Origin: a virus
Length of the DNA: 36,085 nucleotides
Virus record (IMG/VR): IMGVR_UViG_3300035698_006405
Location: 1-36,085 of that record
Strand: one strand, 5' to 3'
Shown here: positions 9,276-17,703 of the stretch, piece by piece
Layout of the letters: every line of letters starts with the position of its first letter
Numbering within the stretch: the stretch's first letter is position 1
The notes under the pieces: generated by a model
Databases searched by the model: none
What the model was told of the DNA's origin: nothing
What the model saw: the letters and a program-made list of their open reading frames with translations, nothing else
Position numbers and translations under genes: made by a program

Positions 9276-9758
9276 TTAGTATCTATGTCCACTAATCCTA
9301 ATTGATTTCTCAATTGCTCTTGCAAACGCAAGCGACATATTGCGCTCTTTGCTTTTTGCAATAATCACGTCCCATTTCCTGGCCTTTATTCCTGGTCTGG
9401 GTCTGCTTCTACTTACATATGCAACGCCTCCCATACCTCCCCTGGCAGCAATCCTTCCAGGTTTGGTCTTTGGCACAAAGTTTGGAGTCATTGTTGCGTA
9501 TCTAACGCCGGTTCCATCATTCAGATATCCATAAACTTCATCTTCTGTCCACACAGATCCTGTTATTTTTATGTTGAAAACGCCAGTCGTCTTAACTTCT
9601 TTTTTAAACGCAGGCTTGTTGCTGAACGTCGCAACAGAAGAATCAAAATCTTTTTCAACGAGATCAACAACGTGTTCCATTTCATCCTCAAATGGTTTTA
9701 TCATAGCGTTTAGGCTTGGAACACTAGCCTTAATCACTGTCCATCCCGACATATTCAA
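9276..9758 (-). CDS. Head-tail joining / tail completion protein candidate
   Basis: The 160-residue protein has a basic C-terminal half (PGRIAARGGMGG, then SRSRPRPGIKARKWD). It resembles the small HK97 gp10-like or minor-tail proteins that sit just before the tail tube gene, mainly by size, charge and position. Its start overlaps the end of the preceding small gene by 29 nt, which indicates translational coupling. Confidence 0.5.
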   Translation of the reverse strand: MNMSGWTVIKASVPSLNAMIKPFEDEMEHVVDLVEKDFDSSVATFSNKPAFKKEVKTTGVFNIKITGSVWTEDEVYGYLNDGTGVRYATMTPNFVPKTKPGRIAARGGMGGVAYVSRSRPRPGIKARKWDVIIAKSKERNMSLAFARAIEKSIRISGHRY

Positions 9759-9981
9759 ACCCCTTTAAATCAACTATGCACTCAGCGTCGTTCTTGTCAA
9801 TGTTTCTTGTTCTTCCTGGCAAAAAAATATAACGCGCACCAGAAGCACATCCCTCTATACAAATAGTTCTAGGGCCATCATAAACCACATTTATGTTCTC
9901 AACTGTTCTATAATAACTATCAAGATCAACATTGACAGACGGCGATGTTACATACTTTACTCTTCCACAATTTCTGCACAT
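9730..9981 (-). CDS. Small connector-region protein, unknown function
   Basis: I place the start at the ATG at 9981, preceded by GGCGGAGAG with good spacing. The longer frame would overlap the DUF1360 gene extensively. The 83-residue product begins MCRNCG and has a second pair CIEGC, so it might bind zinc. The segment RYIFLPGRTRNIDKNDAECIVDLKG resembles small neck proteins of other siphoviruses in layout only. Its neighbours are the DUF1360 gene, overlapping upstream by 25 nt, and the tail completion candidate downstream. Confidence 0.6.
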   Translation of the reverse strand: MCRNCGRVKYVTSPSVNVDLDSYYRTVENINVVYDGPRTICIEGCASGARYIFLPGRTRNIDKNDAECIVDLKGFEYVGMDSD

Positions 9982-10277
9982 AAGATCTCTCCGCCAGAAA
10001 GAGCCAGTGGTAACATAAGCCACCATAAACCAAGTAACATTGCGACGGCGACCGCTGCTCCAACCCAAACGCTTAGGCAATAGTGGCACTCAAACAGCTT
10101 TCCGAAAAACGTTTCTGGATACCCATGTGGATATCCCATGCTACTATGAATTATTCCAAACATACTTCTAAACTTCGTAAACATCTTCCACGGACCAAGC
10201 TCTTTCATCAATAAACTAGTAAGTCTGTACGTAGCCAAAATCGCAATAATCAAATAAGCTATACTTATATCTTTCAT
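9957..10277 (-). CDS. DUF1360-like small membrane protein
   Basis: The 106-108-residue protein has an N-terminal hydrophobic segment (IAYLIIAILATYRLTSLL), the string FGKLFECHYCLSVWVG and a second hydrophobic segment (AAVAVAMLLGLWWLMLPLAL). The ATYRLT and CxxCLSVW patterns match the DUF1360 family of Bacillus and phages, whose function is not established. Two in-frame ATGs exist (10283 and 10277). The second lies exactly 6 nt past a perfect TATAAT, so the mRNA may be leaderless. No ribosome binding site is visible for either ATG. Confidence 0.75.
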   Translation of the reverse strand: MKDISIAYLIIAILATYRLTSLLMKELGPWKMFTKFRSMFGIIHSSMGYPHGYPETFFGKLFECHYCLSVWVGAAVAVAMLLGLWWLMLPLALSGGEILCAEIVEE

Positions 10278-10283
10278 ATTCAT

Positions 10284-10311
10284 ATTATAGCAAACAATCC
10301 TGTATTGTCAA
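10284..10311 (-). promoter_or_regulatory. Consensus promoter for the DUF1360 gene, likely leaderless
   Basis: Minus strand TTGACA (10306-10311), 16-nt spacer, TATAAT (10284-10289). Transcription would begin at or next to the ATG at 10277. It probably also serves the downstream connector and tail genes. Confidence 0.75.
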
Positions 10312-10318
10312 CAGCAAC

Positions 10319-10345
10319 AAGGGTCATGCATAAAACATGACCCTT
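10319..10345. terminator. Hairpin upstream of the DUF1360 promoter
   Basis: A 10-bp stem AAGGGTCATG with a 7-nt loop (CATAAAA). It lies between the moron gene's own terminator and the next promoter and could be a second terminator. It lacks a T run. Confidence 0.5.
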
Positions 10346-10397
10346 GACTTCCAATTTCTATGTGTTATAATTAACTCATAATAGACATACGCAGAAA

Positions 10398-10436
10398 AAA
10401 TAACCCTTCTGAGCCACGATTGGCTAGGGGTTATTT
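10398..10436 (-). terminator. Terminator after the moron gene, built on a repeated 34-nt element
   Basis: On the minus strand the stop codon is followed by a nested hairpin: outer stem AAATAACCC/GGGTTATTT, inner stem AGCCA/TGGCT, then a T-rich tail. The 10409-10442 portion recurs with two mismatches at 30929-30962, also just after a stop codon. Confidence 0.7.
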
Positions 10437-10442
10437 CTGGTT
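10409..10442 (-). repeat. 34-nt 3'-UTR element, copy 1
   Basis: Two 16-nt identical blocks, AACCAGAAATAACCCC and GCCAATCGTGGCTCAG, flank a variable dinucleotide (TA here, CG in the copy at 30929-30962). The copies are in opposite genome orientation but the same orientation relative to their genes. Confidence 0.85.
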
Positions 10443-10446
10443 GTGG

Positions 10447-10938
10447 TTATACTAAACATACGGGGATGTCATCCATTGCTGCAAACCCTAACAGTAAGGG
10501 GTAATCATCAACCGTGGTGTTGTCGAATACAAGATAGTAGGTAATATTAAAGAAGTCGTCACCAAGATCAACGCCGTAAATTGCAGCAAATTCATAAGCG
10601 AGATCCTTAAACGCTATCAGGTCATGCCTTTCTCCAACGCCTAGATAATCAGGAAGAGCTGGATATATAGAGTGCTCATCCATCTCATTATAGAATACAG
10701 GCACCCCATCTAGAGAGCAGGACACCGGAGCCACCGTACTGAACTGCACGCGGAAATTATCTTCTTTGAACACCACGAACCGCTCAATACCAAATAATCC
10801 TTGGTGAAACTCAATTGTGTCTTTCGGGTTCTTGTGCCAGCAATCGCAAATGGACGGACCATATAAATACCGAATATCCAAAGGTTTAAATGTACCGGCC
10901 TTCCAGTTAGTCACGCTAACCTCAACTAATAAACGCAT
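10447..10938 (-). CDS. Unknown protein in a self-contained transcription unit (moron candidate)
   Basis: The 163-residue protein has no family I recognise. It is acidic and rich in aromatic residues (FKPLDIRYLYGPSICDCWHK near the start, DFFNITYYLVFDNTTVDD near the end), with no signal peptide or clear membrane segment, so it is probably soluble. It has its own near-perfect promoter, a leader of about 85 nt, a strong AAAGGAGG ribosome binding site and its own terminator, while its neighbours are virion genes on the same strand. That is the layout of a moron, a gene expressed independently of the lytic programme. Superinfection control or host modification would be usual moron roles, but nothing in the sequence points to one. 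Confidence 0.75.
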   Translation of the reverse strand: MRLLVEVSVTNWKAGTFKPLDIRYLYGPSICDCWHKNPKDTIEFHQGLFGIERFVVFKEDNFRVQFSTVAPVSCSLDGVPVFYNEMDEHSIYPALPDYLGVGERHDLIAFKDLAYEFAAIYGVDLGDDFFNITYYLVFDNTTVDDYPLLLGFAAMDDIPVCLV

Positions 10939-11023
10939 TTCACAACCTCCTTTACAACAGAAATGGACGGTCGGTTGTCCGTTCCGTCACATTTGCTGCT
11001 CGTATACTATGATTATGTGTACA

Positions 11024-11052
11024 AGTATATCACATTACGCACACTTTGTCAA
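11024..11052 (-). promoter_or_regulatory. Near-consensus promoter of the moron candidate
   Basis: Minus strand TTGACA (11047-11052), 17-nt spacer, TATACT (11024-11029). The leader of about 80 nt includes a possible weak GGAC/GTCC hairpin near 10965-10985. Confidence 0.75.
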
Positions 11053-11070
11053 CATGCATAACTTGTGAAA

Positions 11071-12354
11071 TTAATATGTGTTGATTGTTTTACTTGCAAC
11101 CCTTACGCCAAAGTTCTTTAATGACGAGAATACTTCCATCTCGCCAACCCTAGTTCCAAACGGGTTAACGATATCTTCGGTGATCATATAGCCACCTTCC
11201 GGCTTCATCATTTTTGTGTCGGCCTGCCAGCCTTCAACTTGAATTTGAACGTTGTCGCAGTTGCATAGCTTTCTTGGGATTCTTGAGGTCGCCAGCTTTG
11301 CTACCTGAGCAACCCACCAGTCTGACATTCTATCAGATCCTAGCGAGAACTGGTCTGTAGCTCCACTGTAATAAGAAACCAGAACCTTATGAGGCTCTAT
11401 CCCCTGTGTGAAGTACGTAGATGTGAATAGTTCTGTGTCTTCATCATATGTACCAGGAGCGGCTGACACAACACTAGTTCTCTCGTCGCGAACTTGTATA
11501 CATCCGTCTTGAACGGCGTAGGCACATGCTGTTGTTGAACATGCCTGGCTGCTAGTCCACAAGAATTGAGCTTGTGTTTCTGGATCATTATAAACCCTGT
11601 AGAACACAAGGTCGTCAACGTAGCTTGCAGCAACATCGGCGTCAATAGGGGTTGTAGAGGCACTTAGAGATCTTTGTCTCTGCGGTCTAAACATCTGAGA
11701 CTTGCTAATGTAAACTGTCGCTATGAGTGTCGCGCTGTCATACCTTATCCTAACGTCTCCGATTTGCCATTCTGGATCAGCGCCAACGGACTCAAGTGCG
11801 GTTCTACAATTTACAGCATCGGCCAATGCGTACTCTTTGAAGAACGCTTTAAGCTCTGATGGATTGCTAATAGCCGCTATTGTCCAAACGGCCATGTCGT
11901 CAAACCCATCTCCGGTTGTGTCTATGTCATCGCCTCTTGTTGCGGTTGTTATTAGTGTTGTCGCACGAAGTCCGCCACTAATAACATGACCATAGTTAAG
12001 ACTTATGGTTTTGTTCTCCCATCCAGTGGTTCCGTTCGTAGCCTTGTATCGCCTGTTGTAAAATTGCGGGTATATATGAGGCTCTTGATAGGTCCATCTT
12101 GGCGCAGGCCAATAGCCAATAAATGTAGCTATGTCCTGTTCTGCTCTGGCTATTTCTCTCACAACTTCTTCGCGAGAAACTTTTCCAGCATCCTGATACC
12201 TATATTGGTACCAGATATCATCGCAAGCTCCATCTTGCGTTAGTGTTGAATAGCCGCCAAAGAACCTTATAGGGTCTATGCCCATAAACCTAGCATATCT
12301 AGACAAACTTAACAAGGTGTCTGTTTTAGGTGCTCCATAATAAGTTTCTGTCAT
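11071..12354 (-). CDS. Probable head-tail connector / structural protein
   Basis: The 427-residue protein is not a family I can name with certainty. It begins TETYYGAPKTDTLLSLSRYARFMGID, has a segment REIARAEQDIATFIGYWPAP resembling adaptor-type helices, and a CSTTACAYAVQDGCIQVRDE cysteine cluster. The conserved-looking end is SDWWVAQVAKLATSRIPRKLCNCDN. It lies between the capsid-side genes and the connector genes, so a head-tail connector or large adaptor is the best guess. It starts 27 nt after the glycosyltransferase gene and is probably read from the same transcript. Confidence 0.5.
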   Translation of the reverse strand: MTETYYGAPKTDTLLSLSRYARFMGIDPIRFFGGYSTLTQDGACDDIWYQYRYQDAGKVSREEVVREIARAEQDIATFIGYWPAPRWTYQEPHIYPQFYNRRYKATNGTTGWENKTISLNYGHVISGGLRATTLITTATRGDDIDTTGDGFDDMAVWTIAAISNPSELKAFFKEYALADAVNCRTALESVGADPEWQIGDVRIRYDSATLIATVYISKSQMFRPQRQRSLSASTTPIDADVAASYVDDLVFYRVYNDPETQAQFLWTSSQACSTTACAYAVQDGCIQVRDERTSVVSAAPGTYDEDTELFTSTYFTQGIEPHKVLVSYYSGATDQFSLGSDRMSDWWVAQVAKLATSRIPRKLCNCDNVQIQVEGWQADTKMMKPEGGYMITEDIVNPFGTRVGEMEVFSSLKNFGVRVASKTINTY

Positions 12355-12381
12355 ATGTCTATTGTATCACAATAAACCATG

Positions 12382-15378
12382 TTAGTCAAAGTCGAAGTCA
12401 ATAATTTTTAATATGCCACGGAGTATAGTAACCCTGTTTTTCCCGCCGATCTCGTTGTTGTAAAGTTCTTCAAGCTCTTCCTTGCTAACGTCACCCATGT
12501 TCACAAAGTCAAGTATTTCGGATACCTTGTATTCGTGTGGTGATTGGATATAGCTTTTCTTTTGTCCTTCTGACGTATTGAGTTCGTTTTCTCCGTCAAG
12601 TTCTTCTACGAGTTCTTCTTCATCCACGGTTTCTGCTGCGACCTTGTTAAATGTTCTTTCTATGAACTCGGCGGCTGCTTTTGTCGCCTCTGCTGAAGCC
12701 TCGGCAGCAAAGTCATTAGCGGCCTTCATTTGATCTTTCCATGAGACAGTTTCTACCACAGCGCGCCTTGGGGTTTTGGTGGAAATTGTAGACCCGGTTT
12801 TTACAGGAGCGAGAGACTTGAACAGGGACTTTGACACAAAATCTGCCGCGTCTTGCGGGTGAACATTAATGATTCTTCCATTGTTGGTTCTATATCTTGT
12901 TCTTGTTACTGGTCCGATAAACGTGACTTCATTTTTGTTTCCGGCATTTCTACCAATATATTCCATGGTCACAAGCTCACTTGATGACGCGTCCTGAATA
13001 TCCACTCTGTTACCTCCACATGATTTACAAGCCATTTTTAAATCCCCCAAATTATATGCGTCGTGCAGTCTTTTTACATCAGCAATCTTCATATCTCTTG
13101 ATTGCTCTTGACTCGTTGCTATTTTTCTATATTCCCTTCTATATCCGAGTTGTTGTCTATAAGTGAAAAGCGGCAATGGTAATCTCCCACCGCAATGTCC
13201 GTGCGCTGCAAGCCTTAGATGAAAATCCCAATCTTCTCTGTTGTTTTCTTCATCAAACCCACCAACATCCATAAACATATTTCTTGTGTATAGACATGTA
13301 ACAGCCATAATACCGTGTCTCCACAGCTTGTCAATGTCCCATTCATGGCACTCGAACTTTTCTACACCACCCTCTGTCTGCGTGAATATATCTGTGTACA
13401 CCCAATCAAGATTGAAACGCTCTCGCGCCTTCCTAGTTAGCTCTAAGAATCTTGGTTGAAGATAATCATCCGCATCAAGAAACACAAGATATTCACCAGT
13501 GGAGTTTCTTACACCAACGTTGCGCGCATATCCAGCACCCCGCTTATCCATTGCTTGAATAAACTTAACATGAGGATATGCAAATATAAGTCTGTCGATT
13601 GTATCACTAAGAGCAAGCAGCTCTTTTCTTATGTTAAATACAACAACGCACTCCCATCTCTTATCAGACTGAGCCTCAACACTATCCAGCGCATCTTCAA
13701 GGTATATTTCATGGCCTGGACCAACAGGAATAATAATGCTATAAACCGGCTGGTCGTATTCGGTTACGGCCTTTACATCTTTGTCTCCAAGACATGAGAA
13801 CGGCAACCATCCAGTAGTAATGTCTGTGTGCCACGATAAATAATCAGGTTCCTTATAGTCCTTACTGGTTCCACCACCAAGGTGATAGATGAACAACGGC
13901 TCTTCTGTCACAAGCTTAGCTCTATATCCATGTTTCGTAAACCTAAGCCAAAATTCGGCATCTTCTGCTCCGTACCCCTTTGGACAATAGCGCTGCTTAT
14001 ATCCACCAAGCTTTTGCCAATCTTCCTTTAAGAACACACAGCATGTCGGTACCTGATTGTGGCCTTTGAGCATTTCGTTTGCGTCAAACTCTCCAGGCCA
14101 CTTACTAATGCTTCTGTTTCCGTTTTTGAACACAAGGGTTATTTTAGAGTACGCAAGTCTTATACCTTTGTCTTTCTCAAGAGCGCTAACCATTGTGTCA
14201 ATAAACCCTGGTGCAATTTCGTCGTCGGCGTCAAGGCAGCAGATATACTTTGATGACGCGTGGCTTATCCCTGTGTTCCTTGCGCTTGCCACACCACCGT
14301 TAGACTGCCTAATGTACCCAATCCGGCTATCATGCTGCATAAGCTGCCTGGCAACGTCAGGCGTGTCATCTGTTGACCCATCGTCAACTATAATGATTTC
14401 CTTAACGGTATCGCTTGTTTGCTCACACGCAGATTGAACGGCATTTTGAAGTTCGGCAGCATAGTTATAGCATGGAATGATAATACTCGTTGTTACAGGT
14501 TCGTTTTTCTCTTCTATAACGCTTTTGTACAAATCTCGCAATTTAGACACAGCGTTTAGCCAAGAGAAATCCAACGCTCTTTGTGACGCGTTGTATCCGA
14601 ACTCGTCTCTGTTTTTCATTACAATATCAAACGCGTCTATAAGAGCGGGTTCGTCGCCTGGGCCAACGAGTATTCCGTCAACCCCGCTTCTAACTATGTC
14701 AGCAGCACCACCCCAATTATATCCAATAATTGGTATTCCAGCCGCCATACACTGTAGGATACTAATTCCAAACGTCTCTTTGGTCGTTGCTATGTAGATA
14801 TGAGCGCCAAGCGTAATAGATCTCATTTTGTCAAATGATATAAGGCCAGTCTCATGTATATTTCTTGGTGACGAATCTTCTGCGAAGGTAGTAACAAACG
14901 GAACCGATCTAAACGCTCTTGCCAGCACATTAACAGAATGTGGATCACAGATGTTTGACTTTCTGCTTTTGTCCCACAAAGCATAGCCTTTGCTCTCTGC
15001 TCCCTGCCACTCGTCAGCGTTTACACCATGGCCAACCACAGCGGGATCTATACGCATGTCTCTTCTAAAGTATTGAGCAACGTAGTTTGATGGAACAACT
15101 ACTCTTCTTGCTCTACGCACACTTTCAACGATCAGTTGGTTCTGATCTTGTTTGTTAGAATTTAATGGGCCAATCCATAATCCATGATTGTGATGCACAT
15201 CTGCATTAACGTCATAACCAAGATGTGACACCGATATGTCATATGAAGAGCCTTCTTTAACAAGCTCAACTCCAACTTCAGGAAAGTGTCTTTTGTAGTT
15301 AAGAAGAACTTGACCAACGCCATTATTAACGCCGACTTCCTCATGTGTGGGTTGCATTAAAACTTTTATGTTTGACAA
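12382..15378 (-). CDS. Three-domain glycosyltransferase (GT4 plus two GT2) with C-terminal extension
   Basis: A 998-residue fusion. Residues 1 to about 280 resemble a GT4-type enzyme (VGNNGVGQV-like start, then ETFGISILQCMAAGIPIIGYN with the family's E-x7-E-like donor region). Two GT2 domains follow: the first has SIIIPCYN, IIIVDDGSTDDT and CLDADDE (DxD), and the second SIIIPVG, YARNVG and VFLDADDY. After about residue 770 there is CKSCGG, then a GPVTRTRYR segment and an acidic, coiled-coil-like tail. The start is a TTG with GAGAGAGAG upstream. The gene lies inside the virion gene block. It may glycosylate virion protein or host surface; the substrate is unknown. Confidence 0.85.
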   Translation of the reverse strand: MSNIKVLMQPTHEEVGVNNGVGQVLLNYKRHFPEVGVELVKEGSSYDISVSHLGYDVNADVHHNHGLWIGPLNSNKQDQNQLIVESVRRARRVVVPSNYVAQYFRRDMRIDPAVVGHGVNADEWQGAESKGYALWDKSRKSNICDPHSVNVLARAFRSVPFVTTFAEDSSPRNIHETGLISFDKMRSITLGAHIYIATTKETFGISILQCMAAGIPIIGYNWGGAADIVRSGVDGILVGPGDEPALIDAFDIVMKNRDEFGYNASQRALDFSWLNAVSKLRDLYKSVIEEKNEPVTTSIIIPCYNYAAELQNAVQSACEQTSDTVKEIIIVDDGSTDDTPDVARQLMQHDSRIGYIRQSNGGVASARNTGISHASSKYICCLDADDEIAPGFIDTMVSALEKDKGIRLAYSKITLVFKNGNRSISKWPGEFDANEMLKGHNQVPTCCVFLKEDWQKLGGYKQRYCPKGYGAEDAEFWLRFTKHGYRAKLVTEEPLFIYHLGGGTSKDYKEPDYLSWHTDITTGWLPFSCLGDKDVKAVTEYDQPVYSIIIPVGPGHEIYLEDALDSVEAQSDKRWECVVVFNIRKELLALSDTIDRLIFAYPHVKFIQAMDKRGAGYARNVGVRNSTGEYLVFLDADDYLQPRFLELTRKARERFNLDWVYTDIFTQTEGGVEKFECHEWDIDKLWRHGIMAVTCLYTRNMFMDVGGFDEENNREDWDFHLRLAAHGHCGGRLPLPLFTYRQQLGYRREYRKIATSQEQSRDMKIADVKRLHDAYNLGDLKMACKSCGGNRVDIQDASSSELVTMEYIGRNAGNKNEVTFIGPVTRTRYRTNNGRIINVHPQDAADFVSKSLFKSLAPVKTGSTISTKTPRRAVVETVSWKDQMKAANDFAAEASAEATKAAAEFIERTFNKVAAETVDEEELVEELDGENELNTSEGQKKSYIQSPHEYKVSEILDFVNMGDVSKEELEELYNNEIGGKNRVTILRGILKIIDFDFD

Positions 15379-15431
15379 TTTCTCTCTCTCTGTGTCATTA
15401 GTTGTTGTTATCTATTTCTTGCATAACTCTG

Positions 15432-15470
15432 GTGGCTACTCATGTTCCAGAAAGGAACAGGCTTCTACGG
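15432..15470 (-). ncRNA. 3' end of TnpB omega-RNA (right end of first TnpB element)
   Basis: Just past the TnpB stop the minus strand holds a small hairpin, TGTTCC/GGAACA with a 5-nt loop (15443-15459), followed by GAGTAGCCAC. This resembles the conserved right ends of IS605/IS1341-type elements, which become the 3' part of the omega-RNA. Any guide would then be the flanking bases just below 15432. The 5' boundary lies within the tnpB gene and was not determined. Confidence 0.6.
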
Positions 15471-16574
15471 ATTAGAACCGATGCACGCTAGCCCACGTGC
15501 GAGTATATTCAATGCTGCATTATGATCTCTATCAAGAACAAGTCCGCAATAAGGACAGTCATGAACACGAACAGACAAGCCTTTTGGAACAATCTCACCA
15601 CAGCCAGAACACGTCTGCGTAGTATTGCGTGGGTCAATTCGTGGTGACAGCCTGCCAGCTTCTTCCGCTTTGTAGGCCGTGAAATCCATGAATTGACGCC
15701 ATGCGGCATCAGCTATGCTTTTGTTCATGCCGTGAAAGTTTCTGTTTTGCATGCTTCGAATATCTAGATTTTCAAATACAACGATCTGATATTTGTTTAC
15801 TATCCTCCTGCTGAACTGATGCGCAAAATTTCTCCTGCGATTGGAAATGCGCTGGTGAATGTGTTGAATAACACGCCAGGCTCTACGCCTCTCCGGTGTC
15901 CCGTTTTCTGTTTTGCTCAAGCGCCGCTGTGCTTTGACAAGCACTTTTTCATCTTTGCGAAAGAAGCGAGGGTTGTTTATTTGTACTCCATCTGATAGAG
16001 TAGCAAAATGAGTAAGACCAACGTCAATACCAACAACCTCTGATGACGCCGGTAGAAATTTTGTTTTCATGACTACACTAAATGAAACGTACCAATAACC
16101 AAGATTGTTGCGCCTAACGGTAAGAGTTTTTATTTTACCTTTAATTGGTCGATGCAGCTTAATGCGAACATCTCCAATTTTAGACATGCGTAATTTGCCA
16201 TTATTAAGAATGCTATACCCGCTTTGTGGAAAAGTAAAACTATTATATCTGTTATATCCCCTAAATCTTGGATAGCCTGGTTTTTCGCCTTTTTTGATAC
16301 GGCGAAAAAACGCCTTGAACGCCAAATCAACACGCATGGACGCATTTTGCAATACTTGGCTATGTGCTTTCTTTAACCATTCATTTTCATGCTTCCATTT
16401 TGGTAACATTTTCATCGTGTCATATAAACCAATGCTTTTCTTGTGCTCTCTCCAGAAATCGCGTTTAACCTCAATCGTCTGATTATAAACCCATCGCGAG
16501 GCATCAAGAGTGTCCTGCAATGCTGTTTGTTGTGCTGGTGTTGGGTAAATTCTGTATTTAAAAGCCTTGATCAT
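15465..16574 (-). CDS. tnpB: TnpB, RNA-guided nuclease of an IS605/IS1341-type element
   Basis: I start the gene at the ATG at 16574 (MIKAFKYRIYPT, 369 residues), where the family's usual N-terminus begins; a longer frame adds 46 unrelated residues. The three RuvC parts are intact: GIDVGLTHF (D about 184), VFENLDIRS (E about 268) and DRDHNAALNI (about 348-357). The zinc motif is CSGCG...CPYCG. TnpB cuts DNA guided by an omega-RNA made from the element's right end. No TnpA transposase is present, so the element is a solo TnpB. A consensus-like promoter ends 6 nt before the ATG, suggesting a leaderless transcript. Confidence 0.93.
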   Translation of the reverse strand: MIKAFKYRIYPTPAQQTALQDTLDASRWVYNQTIEVKRDFWREHKKSIGLYDTMKMLPKWKHENEWLKKAHSQVLQNASMRVDLAFKAFFRRIKKGEKPGYPRFRGYNRYNSFTFPQSGYSILNNGKLRMSKIGDVRIKLHRPIKGKIKTLTVRRNNLGYWYVSFSVVMKTKFLPASSEVVGIDVGLTHFATLSDGVQINNPRFFRKDEKVLVKAQRRLSKTENGTPERRRAWRVIQHIHQRISNRRRNFAHQFSRRIVNKYQIVVFENLDIRSMQNRNFHGMNKSIADAAWRQFMDFTAYKAEEAGRLSPRIDPRNTTQTCSGCGEIVPKGLSVRVHDCPYCGLVLDRDHNAALNILARGLACIGSNP

Positions 16575-16580
16575 GAATAT

Positions 16581-16609
16581 ATTATACCACGCTTTATGCA
16601 AATCTGCAA
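16581..16609 (-). promoter_or_regulatory. Promoter of first tnpB, likely leaderless
   Basis: Minus strand TTGCAG (16604-16609), 17-nt spacer, TATAAT (16581-16586), then 6 nt to the ATG at 16574. No ribosome binding site fits in the gap. Confidence 0.7.
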
Positions 16610-16630
16610 GCCGCATAATTATTTTGGGTA

Positions 16631-16658
16631 TTGACATGTCGCTGTTTTCGCGTACAAT
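16631..16658 (+). promoter_or_regulatory. Promoter for the three-gene plus-strand unit
   Basis: TTGACA (16631-16636), 16-nt spacer, TACAAT (16653-16658), followed by AAGGAG seven nt before the ATG at 16678. Confidence 0.75.
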
Positions 16659-16677
16659 ATAAGTAAGGAGAACATCA

Positions 16678-16899
16678 ATGGCACAAAACAAACCACTGGG
16701 AAGAGATACCATCCCACGTATAAACAGAGAAGCAAAGGAGCTGTTTGACGAGGCCTTTTTAATGTTAATTACTTTTGGCGTAGATAAGTTTACAACACAC
16801 GTTCAGACAAAAACGCTTAAAGAACAGCAGTTAATCTTTGACACATTTAGGCTATTTAGGTTATGTATTACAAAAGCGGTCGTAGAACAAAACTCATAA
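16678..16899 (+). CDS. Small protein of unknown function
   Basis: A 73-residue basic protein (MAQNKPLGRDTIPRINREAKE) with no recognised family. A good AAGGAG site and a consensus promoter support it. It overlaps the SLOG-like gene by 37 nt and leads the three-gene unit. Confidence 0.7.
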   Translation: MAQNKPLGRDTIPRINREAKELFDEAFLMLITFGVDKFTTHVQTKTLKEQQLIFDTFRLFRLCITKAVVEQNS

Positions 16900-17279
16900 T
16901 AGCTGGCGACACAAGATTCTTTAACTATGCGTGGTTAAAAGAGAAGGTGGATCAATTTATTGAAACGAATAACATAGACAGAGGGGACGTACAGATTGTA
17001 ATTGGCGCAGATAAGGGAGCGTCATGGCTTGGTGGTGTATATGCAAAAGCATACGATATACCAACCAGAGTGTTTAGAGCAAATCACAGAAGATACAAAG
17101 ATGGAGCAATAGCAAAGCGCAATGCAGCAATGGCAGATTACGCAACTCACTGTATTGTGTTTCCTATTTTTAAGCAATCGATTGAGTCTTATGACATGGC
17201 AAAAAAAGCACTAGAAAGCAAGCTTGTATTAGCAATATGGGAGACAAAAGATGGTAAAATTACACGAGTTGATTTCTAA
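16863..17279 (+). CDS. SLOG-like / YspA-type nucleotide-binding protein (DUF2493-like)
   Basis: The 138 residues follow the pattern of small SLOG proteins: KLIIAGDTRFFNYAWLKEKV at the start (IIAG-x-R-x-F), then VQIVIGADKGASWLGGVYAKAYDIP (GADKGA in place of the usual GGARGAD) and a later AIAKRNAAMADYATHCIVF. The usual family proteins are nucleotide-related sensors or ligand binders found on phages and plasmids; activity has not been shown for most. It overlaps the neighbours at both ends (37 and 29 nt), so the three genes are translated together. Confidence 0.75.
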   Translation: MYYKSGRRTKLIIAGDTRFFNYAWLKEKVDQFIETNNIDRGDVQIVIGADKGASWLGGVYAKAYDIPTRVFRANHRRYKDGAIAKRNAAMADYATHCIVFPIFKQSIESYDMAKKALESKLVLAIWETKDGKITRVDF

Positions 17280-17703
17280 ATACGATATCGATGATATCGT
17301 TTCTGAGGTTGTTAGATGCTATCCAGAACAAGAGGAAGTAGCAGAAGGATACTCTCTTGTTGCTGGTATGCTGAAGGAAATGAAATACGCAACTGATAAC
17401 GGTGAATACAAAATAGAAATCAACAAAGAGATAGACGAAGAATATGGGGATTACTTCAACGTTGTTGGGGTAAAAGACGCTGACGAAATGGCATACGCGC
17501 TAGAGTTTGAACCATGGGAAACATGGATGGCAGCACAGATCACAGACTCGTGTTTTGAATTGTGTTCTCAGTTAGAGGTGGTGGCTCATTGCCTTTATGA
17601 GATGACGTTTGCCGGGTTCGATCAAAAAGAAATACGAAGACAACTAGACATAATTCTAGAGGCCGCAGAAGAAGTAATGGGAGAGGGTGACGAGGATCAA
17701 TAA
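17251..17703 (+). CDS. DUF6557-like protein
   Basis: The 150-residue acidic protein has the segments YALEFEPWETWM and VAHCLYEMTFAGFDQKEI. These match my memory of the DUF6557 family of Firmicutes and phages, which has no known function. It starts with a GGGAGAC ribosome binding site inside the SLOG-like gene and is the last gene of the unit, ending before a strong two-way terminator. Confidence 0.65.
   Translation: MVKLHELISKYDIDDIVSEVVRCYPEQEEVAEGYSLVAGMLKEMKYATDNGEYKIEINKEIDEEYGDYFNVVGVKDADEMAYALEFEPWETWMAAQITDSCFELCSQLEVVAHCLYEMTFAGFDQKEIRRQLDIILEAAEEVMGEGDEDQ

Noticed and set aside
15465-16712. TnpB-derived dead repressor (TldR-like)
   Set aside because: All three RuvC motifs are intact in both TnpB proteins, so they are probably active nucleases.
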